Shown: positions 9,218-18,200 of the stretch, one piece after another
Layout: every line of letters starts with the position of its first letter
How positions within the stretch are numbered: position 1 is the first letter of the stretch
Assembly: GCF_009495745.1 (NCBI RefSeq)
Contig: NZ_WIDQ01000004.1
Coordinates: forward strand, 1 to 64,000
Origin: Niveispirillum sp. SYP-B3756
Lineage (GTDB): Bacteria > Pseudomonadota > Alphaproteobacteria > Azospirillales > Azospirillaceae
Reading direction: 5' to 3'
Length of the DNA stretch: 64,000 nt
Position numbers and translations under genes: made by a program
The notes under the pieces: model-generated
Database searches by the model: none
Told to the model about the DNA's origin: nothing
What the model saw: only the letters and a program-made list of their open reading frames with translations

Positions 9218-9700
9218 ATGGCTAAAACCGACCCCTCCACGCTGCCCTATCGGCCGTGCGTGGGTATCATGCTCATCAACAAGGATGGGCACATCTTTGT
9301 GGCCCGCCGGGTGGATACGCCGGGCGCCTGGCAGATGCCGCAAGGCGGCATTGATGCGGGGGAGAGCCCCAGGGTTGCTGCCTTGCGGGAACTGGAGGAG
9401 GAGATCGGTACCGGTAAGGCCACCGTTCTGGCGGAAAGCGGCCAATGGCTCAGCTATGATCTGCCGCCCAATCTGCTGGGCAAGGTCTGGGGCGGCAAAT
9501 ATCGCGGCCAGACGCAGAAATGGGTGGCCTGCCGGTTCACCGGCGCGGACGCCGATATCAACCTGGATACCGATCACCCGGAATTCGATGCCTGGCAATG
9601 GGTATCTTTGGTTGACTTGCCCACCATGATTGTCCCGTTCAAGCGGGCGATCTACGAGGCGGTTGTACAGGAATTAGGCCATCTGGCCGTTCCCGCCTGA
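9218..9700 (+). CDS. rppH: RNA pyrophosphohydrolase (Nudix)
   Basis: A 160-aa Nudix hydrolase of the RppH/NudH (IalA) type, which removes pyrophosphate from the 5' end of triphosphorylated RNA and also cleaves diadenosine polyphosphates. The complete Nudix box lies at residues 43-65 (G-x5-E ... RELEEEIGT). The flanking features of this subfamily are present: YRPCVGIMLIN at the start, WQMPQGGID before the box, and WGGKYRGQTQKWVACRF after it. Length is typical for the family. The ATG at 9218 begins in the AT-rich region after the long divergent spacer. In other bacteria this enzyme starts 5'-end-dependent mRNA decay. A hairpin just after the stop separates it from the convergent porin gene. Confidence 0.93.
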   Translation: MAKTDPSTLPYRPCVGIMLINKDGHIFVARRVDTPGAWQMPQGGIDAGESPRVAALRELEEEIGTGKATVLAESGQWLSYDLPPNLLGKVWGGKYRGQTQKWVACRFTGADADINLDTDHPEFDAWQWVSLVDLPTMIVPFKRAIYEAVVQELGHLAVPA

Positions 9701-9716
9701 GGGGCCATGTTCTCCA

Positions 9717-9745
9717 CCAGGGACGGGCGCAGTACCCGTCCCTGG
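9717..9745. terminator. Hairpin terminator between rppH and the MipA-like gene
   Basis: A perfect 11-bp stem (CCAGGGACGGG / CCCGTCCCTGG) with a 7-base loop, followed on the plus strand by a T-rich stretch (acatttctattctt). It lies 17 bp after the rppH stop and 14 bp from the end of the convergent gene. Confidence 0.7.
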
Positions 9746-9759
9746 AGACATTTCTATTC

Positions 9760-10632
9760 TTAACGGACGATCGGCACCCGCGCGTCGGAATGCCAGAAGG
9801 ACCAGCGTATCCCGGCACCGACATTGACGTTCAGATCATCCCGGTGCAGCGGGCTGTCCGTGTTGGCAGCACCACCATAATAGCCCACCTGGGCGGCGGT
9901 GAAGATCAGCAGGTTTTCGGTGACCGGATAGGCGACGCCCAGCGTCGTCTTGGTACCGATATAACCGCTTTTGGCGCGATAGGCCGGGCGGTCCGGCGTG
10001 GCGTAGGCCCGGTCCACCTGATAGAAATACTCATTCACCCCGTCATAGCCGAAGATCGGCCCGACCGAGCCATAGGCACGCAGCGGCGTGCCCATGAATG
10101 CGCGGTCAAACACGCTGAGCTGCGGATTGACCGTGAAACCTTCATAATCGAAGGCGACAAAACGGGTGGCGATGACGGCACGAACTTCCAGGGACAGGTC
10201 TACCTGCACCGGGTCTTTCTTGGGATTGAAGTGCCAGGTTGCCTTCGGCCCGGCCTCGATCAGCAGATCCAGGTCCGGCATTCCGGCGCGGGCCTTGTTA
10301 TCCTTGCTGTCCACATCAAAAGCGCCATCAAGCCCGATATCGATTTCCAGTCGCTCGTCGGCAAATTCCTTGCGGGCGCGCACGAAGCCGTCATCGCCAA
10401 TGCGCAGCGTGTTGCCGCGATAGATGATGTAGGGGAGTGGCAGGGCACGGAACTGCCCCTCCGATGCCGCTGGATAGTGGCTGACATAGCCACCGGCGGC
10501 CAACACGCCCGCTTCCCAGAGTGGGGCGGTGTCCGTGGTGGTTTCGGTGCCGATCAGGGCCGATTGGGCAAAGGCAGCGGGTGCCCCCAGCAACAGGGCG
10601 GCAGAAAGGGCGCTGACGAAGGAAAGGCGCAT
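9760..10632 (-). CDS. MipA/OmpV family outer-membrane protein
   Basis: A 290-aa exported protein with a clear signal peptide (hydrophobic core ALSAALLLGAPAAF, cleavage after AFA-Q). The mature part has the alternating pattern and aromatic-girdle residues of a small beta-barrel and matches the MipA/OmpV pattern: GGYVSHYPAA, PLPYIIYRG and DLDLLIEAGP. In E. coli MipA binds the lytic transglycosylase MltA and the synthase PBP1B as a scaffold; related OmpV proteins act as adhesins or respond to kanamycin. The C-terminus ends VRWSFWHSDARVPIVR rather than in a terminal Phe. The ribosome binding site is weak. It is monocistronic, convergent with rppH. Confidence 0.85.
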   Translation of the reverse strand: MRLSFVSALSAALLLGAPAAFAQSALIGTETTTDTAPLWEAGVLAAGGYVSHYPAASEGQFRALPLPYIIYRGNTLRIGDDGFVRARKEFADERLEIDIGLDGAFDVDSKDNKARAGMPDLDLLIEAGPKATWHFNPKKDPVQVDLSLEVRAVIATRFVAFDYEGFTVNPQLSVFDRAFMGTPLRAYGSVGPIFGYDGVNEYFYQVDRAYATPDRPAYRAKSGYIGTKTTLGVAYPVTENLLIFTAAQVGYYGGAANTDSPLHRDDLNVNVGAGIRWSFWHSDARVPIVR

Positions 10633-10737
10633 GGTGGACGGGGCCTCGTGGCGGCATCGCGGTCGCGGCTAGTCCTAACCGAAACAGCGCCTTGTCGCCA
10701 GCGATGCGAAAGGGGGGCAGGTCCGCGTCCCCTTTCC

Positions 10738-10766
10738 ACCAAGGGGCACGGGACGTACCCCTTGGT
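10738..10766 (-). terminator. Possible terminator after the enoyl-CoA hydratase gene
   Basis: A 9-bp perfect stem (ACCAAGGGG / CCCCTTGGT) with an 11-base loop, about 48 bp downstream of the minus-strand hydratase stop. There is no T-tract, so intrinsic termination is uncertain. Confidence 0.35.
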
Positions 10767-10813
10767 ATTCACCTGCTCCCGCAAAAGTGCCGGGCCGGCG
10801 AAGGAGGTGCTCC

Positions 10814-11563
10814 TTACTTCTTGGACCGGCCCATGAAAGCCTGGAAGGCGGCGATGGCTTCGGGGGAGCGCAGGCTGCGGCTGAAAATCTCCGCCTCCTT
10901 CGCCATCACGGCCAGCACTTCCTGCGGGTTGGGCTTCATCAGCGCCTTGGTCTGGCGCAGCGCTTCGGCCGGCTTGGCGGCCAGGGCGCGGGCCTTGGCC
11001 GTGGCGGTGGCCGCCAGCGCTTCCACCGGAACGATGCCGGACAGGATGCCGGCCTGCTTGGCTTCCTCCGCCTCCAGCGGCTCGCCCAGCATCAACATGC
11101 GGGCGGCGGTGGCGTGGCCCATGGTGCGCGGCATCAGCAGGCTGCTGGCCGCCTCCGGCACCAGTCCCAGATCAACGAAGGGCACATGCAGCCGGGCATT
11201 GGGGGCCGCATAGGTCAGGTCGCAATGGAACAGCATGGTGGTGCCGATGCCCACCGCCTGGCCTTCCACGGCGGCCACCAGGGCCAGCGGGCTGGTGGCC
11301 AGCGCCATCAGGAAGCGGAACACGGGGGCATCCGGCCCCTGCGGCGGGTTGGCCAGGAAATCGCCAATATCATTGCCGCCGGTAAAAAAGCCGCCGGCCC
11401 CGCTGAACAGCACCGCGCGCACCTGCCCGCCGTTGGCCGCCTCTGTCAGGGCATCGGCCATGGTGGCATACATGGCAGCGGTCAGCGCGTTGCGCTTGTC
11501 CGGCCGGTTCAGGGTGATGTGACGCACGCCCTCTTCGTCACGCAGCAGAATATGATCGCTCAT
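10814..11563 (-). CDS. Enoyl-CoA hydratase/isomerase family protein
   Basis: A 249-aa crotonase-fold protein. The N-terminus has the family strand RHITLNRPDKRNALTAAMY, the first oxyanion-hole region is GAGGFFTGGNDI, and the second is the region around VEGQAVGIGTTM. A Glu in LGLVPEAASS sits where catalytic Glu occurs in hydratases and 3,2-trans-enoyl-CoA isomerases, while the first catalytic Glu position is not evident; an isomerase (PaaG/ECI-like) activity is therefore as likely as hydration. It would act in the cytoplasm in fatty acid or aromatic acyl-CoA breakdown. The start follows AGGGGGA at good spacing. Neighbours give no pathway hint. Confidence 0.85.
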   Translation of the reverse strand: MSDHILLRDEEGVRHITLNRPDKRNALTAAMYATMADALTEAANGGQVRAVLFSGAGGFFTGGNDIGDFLANPPQGPDAPVFRFLMALATSPLALVAAVEGQAVGIGTTMLFHCDLTYAAPNARLHVPFVDLGLVPEAASSLLMPRTMGHATAARMLMLGEPLEAEEAKQAGILSGIVPVEALAATATAKARALAAKPAEALRQTKALMKPNPQEVLAVMAKEAEIFSRSLRSPEAIAAFQAFMGRSKK

Positions 11564-11662
11564 CGGACAATTCCCCCTGTTCAGGTTTGATTGCCGTCAA
11601 GGACGCCGCAAGCCGGGCGGGGCGTCAAGGTAAATGCGCACGGTCGTGCGGAAATTTGCGGC

Positions 11663-12046
11663 TTATCCACGCCGTGGTTTGCCTTTGGTCAGGGCGGCCC
11701 GCCCGGCCACGGCCAGCGCGTCGCGGGCCCAGGGCAACAGGCTGTCCGCTTCCTCCAACGCTTCGGCCGGTGGGGGATAATATCCCATGGTGCGATGGGG
11801 CTGATCGGGATAAGGGGCAAAGGGCAACCGGCCCCGCGCCAGATAGGCGGGACGGTTGCCATCATCGACCTTGAAGTAAAGCTCGTCCCCGGCGATCAGG
11901 GCGAAGGTTTTGCCATCCAGCGACAAGCCCCAGCCGCCGAACATGGCACGCGCCAGCACCGGCCCTAGCGGGGCCAGCAGATCAAGCACATGGCTGACAA
12001 AGGGCGGCAGGGCCCGGGGCGGCGGGGTTTTCCGGCCGCCGGCCAT
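11663..12046 (-). CDS. TfoX N-terminal domain protein
   Basis: A 127-aa protein with the TfoX N-terminal fold: PVLARAMFGGWGLSLDGKT, FALIAGDELYFKVDD and PFAPY are typical blocks. Full-length TfoX/Sxy regulates competence genes in gammaproteobacteria; short alphaproteobacterial versions have only this domain and no known job. The start at 12046 is used because the conserved domain follows directly and longer upstream reading would run through sspB. The start lies one base after the sspB stop, so the two genes form an operon with translational coupling likely. Confidence 0.8.
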   Translation of the reverse strand: MAGGRKTPPPRALPPFVSHVLDLLAPLGPVLARAMFGGWGLSLDGKTFALIAGDELYFKVDDGNRPAYLARGRLPFAPYPDQPHRTMGYYPPPAEALEEADSLLPWARDALAVAGRAALTKGKPRRG

Positions 12047-12047
12047 G

Positions 12048-12560
12048 TTACTTTTTCCGGAAAGCGTCCAGCGCCACCACAGTGCCGGTGGGGCGGGGCG
12101 TATCATCATCGGCCTTGGCGGGCCCGGCCTCTTCCTCTTCCACCACCATGATGTCAAGGCCGCCTTCCTCATCCTCATCGGGCAGGATGGCGGCCATATC
12201 GTCCGGCTGGAACTGCAAAACGAAATTCACCGACGGGTCGGCGAAGGTGACGATGGCAACATAGGGCACGACCAGGCGGCGCAGCACGCCGCCAAAGCTC
12301 AGCGTCACGCCGAACGTATCGGCATCCACCGTCAGATCATAGAACTGGTACTGCAGAACAATGGTCATTTCCGACGGGTATTTGGCCCGCAGATAATCCG
12401 GGATATCAACATCGGGCGCGTCAGTGCGGAAGGTGATATAGAAATGATGTTCACCCGGCAGCTGGCCACCCAGGCCCAGCACCTCACGCAGGGCCTGTCG
12501 CACCACGCTGCGCTTGGCGGCCTCGACCATGCGGTCATAGCGGAGCAAATCCTCAGACAT
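12048..12560 (-). CDS. sspB: SspB protease adaptor, alphaproteobacterial type
   Basis: A 170-aa adaptor that hands ssrA-tagged and other substrates to the ClpXP protease. The folded domain is at about residues 1-130 (LRYDRMVEAAKRSVVRQAL; HHFYITFRT; PSEMTIVLQYQFYDL). An acidic, Asp/Glu-rich flexible linker follows, ending in VVALDAFRKK, which matches the short C-terminal ClpX-binding motif of alphaproteobacterial SspB. The ATG at 12560 is preferred to a TTG 21 codons upstream because it fits the family start (MSEDLLRYDRM). The gene heads an operon with the TfoX-like gene. A perfect 16-bp palindrome lies about 72 bp upstream. Confidence 0.9.
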   Translation of the reverse strand: MSEDLLRYDRMVEAAKRSVVRQALREVLGLGGQLPGEHHFYITFRTDAPDVDIPDYLRAKYPSEMTIVLQYQFYDLTVDADTFGVTLSFGGVLRRLVVPYVAIVTFADPSVNFVLQFQPDDMAAILPDEDEEGGLDIMVVEEEEAGPAKADDDTPRPTGTVVALDAFRKK

Positions 12561-12632
12561 CGGTACGGCAAACCCCTGGCAAGAACGAAGCGGGCGCAAA
12601 AGCCCGGAACCCACATCCTGCAAGACAAGCCT

Positions 12633-12648
12633 ATTATCGGCCGATAAT
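12633..12648. promoter_or_regulatory. Perfect 16-bp palindrome upstream of sspB
   Basis: ATTATCGGCCGATAAT is an exact inverted repeat with no spacer, in the region between divergent sspB and the glycosyltransferase gene. Its length and position fit a dimeric repressor site; no known regulator consensus was matched. Confidence 0.4.
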
Positions 12649-12805
12649 CAAGCATTGCACGCGTATGACTGTACGACGCGCCCCCGATTTGTCATTTTTC
12701 TGTGTGCGCACCTGCGAAAGCGGGATGGCGATGGGCCTCCCCCTTTTTGCTGCGCCCATGCTATTGCTCTGCCCGCCCCCCTGCCTTTGCCGCCAAGGAC
12801 AGACC

Positions 12806-13579
12806 ATGGCCGACAAGCTGCCCCTTTCCGCCTTCATCATCGCGCTGAACGAGGCTGACCGGATTGGCCCGGTGATCCGCGCCGTGCGTGATTGGGTGGA
12901 TGAGGTGCTGGTGATCGATAGCGGCAGCACCGATGGTACCCAGGCCCTGGCAGCGTCCCTGGGCGCCCGCGTCATCCATCATGACTGGCCGGGTTACGGC
13001 CCGCAGAAACGGTTTGGCGAAATGGAATGCCGGCATGACTGGCTGCTGAACATCGATGCCGATGAGGAGGCGGTGCCGGAACTGGAAGCGGAGGTGCGTG
13101 CCCTGTTCGCCGCCGGCACGCCGCCGCTGCAGGGCTATCGCATCCAGACGGTAATGACACTGGACGGCCAGCCCCGGCCCCACCGCTTTGCCCCCCGGCA
13201 TCATTACATCCGGCTCTACGACCGACGCCATGGCCGCTTTGCCGACAGCGAAACCCATGATGCCGTCATCATGCAAAGCGGTGCGGTGGGGCAGCTTCGC
13301 TCGATCATCGTCCACCGTTCGATTCGGTCCCATGCCGATCTGATCGGCAAACTGAACCGCTATAGCAGCGCCCAGGCGGCGGAAATCATGGCCAAGGGCA
13401 AGGGTAAGCGCTTCTCCGCCCTGCGGCTGATGGCGGAATTTCCCATCAACCTGTTCCGGTATTTCTGTCTGAAGGGCTATTGGGTGTTCGGGCTGCAAGG
13501 GCTGGAAATCGCCGCCATCATCGCCTTTTTCCGCTTTGCCCGCATCGCCAAGGTGCGGGAACAATTGCGCAAAGGATAG
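12806..13579 (+). CDS. Glycosyltransferase family 2 (WaaE/KdtX-like)
   Basis: A 257-aa GT-A fold glycosyltransferase. The nucleotide-sugar strand LSAFIIALNEADRIG is followed by VLVIDSGSTDGTQ, and the metal-binding motif is NIDADEE. The block RLYDRRHGRFADSETHDAV is characteristic of WaaE/KdtX-type enzymes that add a sugar to the lipopolysaccharide inner core (known for relatives, inferred here). The C-terminus has a hydrophobic stretch (VFGLQGLEIAAIIAFFRFA) that may bind the membrane. The start at 12806 follows AAGGAC; the upstream in-frame extension is poor in character and lacks a ribosome binding site. No other polysaccharide gene is adjacent. Confidence 0.87.
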   Translation: MADKLPLSAFIIALNEADRIGPVIRAVRDWVDEVLVIDSGSTDGTQALAASLGARVIHHDWPGYGPQKRFGEMECRHDWLLNIDADEEAVPELEAEVRALFAAGTPPLQGYRIQTVMTLDGQPRPHRFAPRHHYIRLYDRRHGRFADSETHDAVIMQSGAVGQLRSIIVHRSIRSHADLIGKLNRYSSAQAAEIMAKGKGKRFSALRLMAEFPINLFRYFCLKGYWVFGLQGLEIAAIIAFFRFARIAKVREQLRKG

Positions 13580-13736
13580 GTCGCAGAACTTTCTACCTAA
13601 GCCCTCTTGAACGGTCCCGGCCGCACCTTATCTCGTGGCTTGATCCGGGCCCCTCTGGCAGCCGAGGCGTCGGCTGTGATGTCGGAACGCACATTCCTCC
13701 CGCTTGACGCAAGCATCGTTGGACGGAAGCGCTCCT

Positions 13737-14729
13737 ATGGAGTTCCTGCTCTCACTCGTATCAGATCCCTTCCTGGGTAAACCGCTGTGGATCTGGTTGT
13801 TTTTCATTAGCATCGTCATTGCCCTGCTGGTCTTCGACCTGGGCGTCCTCAATAAGAAGGATCACGAGATCGGCGTGAAGGAAAGCCTGGTGCTTTCCGC
13901 CTTCTATATCGGTATCGCTGCGCTCTATGGTGGCTGGGTCTGGTGGTATCTGGGGGCGACACCCGGCATCCAATATTTCACCGGCTTTGCCCTGGAAAAG
14001 GCGCTGGCGCTGGATAACGTCTTCGTTATCTCGCTGATTTTCAGCTATTTCGCCATCCCGCGCCTGTATCAGCACCGGGTTCTGTTCTGGGGTATCCTGG
14101 GCGTCATCATCCTGCGCGGCATCATGATCGCGCTGGGCGCGGCCATCGTGAATGAATGGTCGTGGATGCTCTATATCTTCGGTGCCTTTCTGCTGTTCAC
14201 CGGCGTGAAGATGCTGTTGGCCAAGGATGAGGAACAGTCGATGGAAGGCAATCGCATGATCGCCTTCCTGCGCCGTCACATGCGGGTGACGGATGAGCTG
14301 CACGGCCATGCCTTCTTCGTGAAGAAGCCGGACCCGCAGACCGGCAAGCTGGTGCGCTGGTCCACGCCCTTGTTCCTGGCGCTGATCACGGTTGAATTTG
14401 CCGACGTGGTGTTCGCGGTGGATAGCGTGCCCGCCATCTTCGCCATCACCACCGACCCGTTCATCGTCTATACCAGCAACATCTTCGCCATCCTGGGCCT
14501 GCGCGCGCTGTATTTTGCGCTCGCCGCCATGGTCCACCGCTTCCATTACCTGAAATACGCGCTGGCCCTGGTGCTGGTGTTCATCGGTGCCAAGATTTTC
14601 TGGAACCAGATCTATGGCAAGCTGGACCCGGCGATCTCGCTCTCTGTCACCATGGTGCTGTTGAGCGGCGGCGTGCTCTACTCGCTCTATCGCACCCGCA
14701 AGGACGAGAAGGCGGTCGCGGCAGAGTAA
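13737..14729 (+). CDS. TerC family integral membrane protein (Alx-like)
   Basis: A 330-aa polytopic membrane protein of the TerC family, with about eight or nine hydrophobic helices. The acidic intramembrane motifs that define the family are seen in LALDNVFVISLIFSYF and in FADVVFAVDSVPAIFAIT. Members such as E. coli Alx export manganese, and others load metal into secreted enzymes; some were first found with tellurite resistance. The ATG at 13737 follows GGAAG and opens the first helix; a TTG 11 codons upstream is less likely. I looked for a yybP-ykoY manganese riboswitch in the 157-bp upstream region and did not see a convincing one. Confidence 0.88.
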   Translation: MEFLLSLVSDPFLGKPLWIWLFFISIVIALLVFDLGVLNKKDHEIGVKESLVLSAFYIGIAALYGGWVWWYLGATPGIQYFTGFALEKALALDNVFVISLIFSYFAIPRLYQHRVLFWGILGVIILRGIMIALGAAIVNEWSWMLYIFGAFLLFTGVKMLLAKDEEQSMEGNRMIAFLRRHMRVTDELHGHAFFVKKPDPQTGKLVRWSTPLFLALITVEFADVVFAVDSVPAIFAITTDPFIVYTSNIFAILGLRALYFALAAMVHRFHYLKYALALVLVFIGAKIFWNQIYGKLDPAISLSVTMVLLSGGVLYSLYRTRKDEKAVAAE

Positions 14730-14829
14730 CCTTTAACCGGCCGCCATGAGGCATCATGGCGGCCGCGTCTGCCCAGGGCGGAAAGCGGGTTCCCCGGCTT
14801 TCCACCTTTTCATTTTCAGGGTGGGTGTA

Positions 14830-15216
14830 TCAGGCGGGGAGCAGCCGCTTTTCCCCCATCTTGAACCACGCCTTCACGATCTCGCCCTCCGCCACTTCGT
14901 AAAGGCACAGCACATCGACCTCCCCCTTGCCTTCGGGGAAGTTGCGGGTGACGGTTTCATGGTCGGCCACCAGATTGCCGACCAATGTCCGGCTGATCAG
15001 CCGGCCATACAGGTCCGGTTCCCTGAACCGTTCCACATGCCGGGCGCGGATTTCCGCCGCACCACGGGCCAGCGGCGTGTCGGGGAAGGCGTAGTAGAGG
15101 CAATCCGCCGCCCAGGGCTCCATGAACCGCTCAATATCCTTGGCATTATAGGCATCCAGCTGCCGGGCCACGGTGAGCGTGGGATCACCGGACGGGATGG
15201 GCTGCTGATCGGACAT
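14830..15216 (-). CDS. SnoaL-like / NTF2-superfamily protein
   Basis: A 128-aa cone-shaped NTF2-fold protein. The pattern ARQLDAYNAKDIERFMEPWA, DCLYYAFPDTPLARG and IRARHVERF is that of nuclear transport factor 2-like steroid isomerase/SnoaL proteins. The fold hosts ketosteroid isomerases and cyclases but also many proteins of unknown role; catalytic residues cannot be assigned here. The start at 15216 (MSDQQPIPSGD) is chosen over one 13 codons upstream because the upstream piece overlaps the terminator of the next gene. It lies downstream of the RTX gene, separated from it by a strong hairpin. Confidence 0.75.
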   Translation of the reverse strand: MSDQQPIPSGDPTLTVARQLDAYNAKDIERFMEPWAADCLYYAFPDTPLARGAAEIRARHVERFREPDLYGRLISRTLVGNLVADHETVTRNFPEGKGEVDVLCLYEVAEGEIVKAWFKMGEKRLLPA

Positions 15217-15240
15217 GCTGCTTATCGGTTGCAGGAAAGC

Positions 15241-15273
15241 AAAAAACCCCCGCATACCGGACGTATGCGGGGG
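15241..15273 (-). terminator. Rho-independent terminator of the RTX protein gene
   Basis: Read on the minus strand, a perfect 10-bp stem (CCCCCGCATA / TATGCGGGGG) with a 7-base loop is followed by six T. It starts 18 bp after the RTX stop codon. Confidence 0.9.
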
Positions 15274-15291
15274 ACCGTGGTGCGGACGGGA

Positions 15292-18200
15292 TCAGCCCAG
15301 CAGCAGATATCCGACATTGTCAACCACCCCGGTGGAATGGGTGACCGCGTCCAGCCCCAGGCCGGAAAGTGTCAGGCTGACATCGATCTTGCCGTCGCCA
15401 TCCATGTCCAGATGCCAGGTGGCGCCCTTATAGCCGTCTGCCCCACCCGATTGTTCGTCCAGCACGATCTTGCTGTGGGTCGGATCCCAACCCCAGATGG
15501 TTATGGTCTCCTTCGCATCCCGTTGGAAATCCGTCACAGTGCTCCAACTCGTGCGGTTGGCGGCCCCGCTGGCATTGCGGCCATCGATGAAGAAACGGTC
15601 GCTGCCTGCACTGCCGGTGAGGAAGTTGGAGCCGAGGCCGCCATCAATGATATCATCGCCGGCACCGCTGTTGACGGCGTCGTCGCCTTCCAGCGCGTTG
15701 ATCAGATCGCCCTTGTTGGTGCCGATGACGATATCGCCGTTGCTGGTGCCGGCCAGGGCCCATTCCTGGCCGAATGCGGTAACGGCAGGGGTGGGCGACA
15801 CCAGCTTGCCGTTCAGCAGCATCTGCTTGTCGATCATGCGGCCGGTTGTATCAATCTCCGTATCGGTGAAGCGGAAGCTTTCCACCCCGAAGCTGGTGAT
15901 GGTGCGCCCGGCCCCGGTCAGGATCACCGCCTGATCGCTGCTGCGCGTGGTGATGGCGTAGGTGCTGGCGGCGCTGTTGAAGACCAGCACATCCTCCCCT
16001 GTGCCGCCAATGATGGTGTCATCCCCATCGGTGGCCAGGATCGTGTCGTTTCCGGCCCCGCCATCAATCTGGTTGGCCAGATAGTTCCCTTCCAACTGGT
16101 CGGCAAAGGCGCTGCCGGTCAGCCGTTCGATCCAGGTGCCGTGATTGATGGTGAAGGCATTGGCGGCCACCACCGACGTGGCGGCCGTCCCGATCCAGTT
16201 CAGGCTGCCGGGCACCAGGCTGACCTGGACACCAGCGCTGGCGCCGGACAGGTCCATCCGGTCGCTGCCGCCGCCATCCCAGAAGAAATGCGTGGCCGTG
16301 CTGGCCCCGGTGATGCTGTAGACATCATCGCCGCTGCGCACGGTGGGATCGGGACCATAGTAATATTGCAGCGCCGCGACATCGAAATCCCGCAACCGCT
16401 CCGTCGAGCTGTTCCAGAGGGAGAACAGGCTGCCGGCCCCCACCTCCGTCGATGAAAGCTGCGGTGGTTCGTTGCCATAGAGCGTGGTGGCATGTTTCAG
16501 CCCCAGCGCGTGCAGCAGCTCATGATGGAAGATGTACCAGTTCTCGGCCAGGCCCGCCCGCGTGTCGTAAACATTGTTGGCCAGCCAGACATCGGCCTGG
16601 CCCCCGGCAGGATAGCCGGCAAAACCATAGGCCGTGGTCATGGAGATGGTGCCGAAGCGGATATTGGCCGCTGCCGGATCATTCACCTCCACAAAGCTGA
16701 GGCCGGTGACGTTGGCATAATTGGCCAGCGCCGCGCGGGCCTGGGTCTTCTCCGCCTCTGTCAGGGGGCTGAAATCAGGATAGTTCGCGGCGGTGTACCC
16801 CGTCGGCAGGGCGCTGTAGAAGGCATAGCTGACGGTGACGGGCGCCTGGGTGGCCGTCGCCCAGCTGGCATCCGTGGGGTTGCGGAAGGCGTCGATCCAA
16901 TAGGCGTCGCGGAACCGGCCCCAATTGGTCAGGTCGATGCGGCCATCATTGAACACCAGGGTTTCCACGCCTGACAGCCTGTCTGTACCGCCGGCGCCGC
17001 TGACCAGGGTGAAGCTGCCATCTTCCTCGTTCCGGGTGATGGTGACGGCGGATTTGGCCAGCGCATAGACGGCCTGATCCTGGCCATCACCGCCGATCAG
17101 CGTATCATTGCCGCGCCCGCCGGTCAGCGTGTCATTGCCGGCCCCACCATCCAGCCGCAGGCCCTTGCTGCCGATATCGCTGAGGCCGCTGAGGCGGGAG
17201 ATGCCCAACTGGTCATTTCCATCGCCGCCATTCAGCGTGTCCGTGCCCAGCCCGCCCAAGATTTTATCGTTGCCGGCCCCACCTTCCATCAGCAGGCTGC
17301 GGCTGCCGCGCGTATCGGTGCTGGGGAAGGTGATGATATCCAGGTCATCATCCCCCTCGCCGCCTTGCAGGGTGTCCTGCCCGCCGCCGCCGCGCAGGCT
17401 GTCATTGCCGGCCCCGCCATCCAGCAGATTGCCGCCGATCGCCACCCCGTCGCGCGGCAGGCTGCTGTACAGCGTGTCATTGCCAGCGCCGCCCTTCAGG
17501 GTGCTGGTACCGCCGGCGCTGCTGATCAGGTCGTTACCTTCGCCGCCATCCAGCAGGCCGCCGGTCAAGCCGTTGGGGGCGGAGACAGAGATCGCGTCGT
17601 TACCGGTGCCGCCCAGCAGCGTATCGCCGGACCCGATATCCCCGATCAGGCTGTCATCGCCATCCCCGCCATCCAGCAGATTGCCGGCCAGCGGCAGATC
17701 AGCGGGCAGGGTGGCCGTGCGCAGGGAGAGCAGGTCATTGCCATCCCCACCCAGCAGCGTATCGCGCCCGGTGCCGCTGGTCAGGCTGTCATTACCGGCA
17801 CCACCCTGCATCAGGGTGCCCAGAATGACCGCTGCACTGCTGTTGCTGGGGATGGAGACATAAAGCAGATCGTCGCCATCGCCGCCCGCCAGCGTGTCGC
17901 GCCCGGTGCCGCCGATCAGCGTATCATTGCCGCCATTGCCAGTCAGGCTGTCATTGCCAGCCCCGCCGGAAAACCGTTCGGCAAGGACGCCACCGGTGAT
18001 GGTGTCATTGCCATCGCCGGTGGTCAGTTCAAACTGTTCGACATTGATCAGGGTCAGCGATCCGCCCATCCAGTCGGACCAGACCCCGTCGGTCACGCTG
18101 AACCGCAGATCGGAATTCACGTAATAGGCCAGCGCCACCCGGTCGATACCGGCCCCACCATCAACCGTGTCGCCTTCCATCCGGCCGGGGAAGAAAACAT

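Noticed and set aside
11655-11668. Isolated DnaA-box-like ttatccacg
   Set aside because: Single imperfect site near the end of a gene far from dnaA; expected by chance.
13580-13736. Possible manganese riboswitch before the TerC gene
   Set aside because: No yybP-ykoY-like conserved loops were found and there is no clear expression-platform hairpin.
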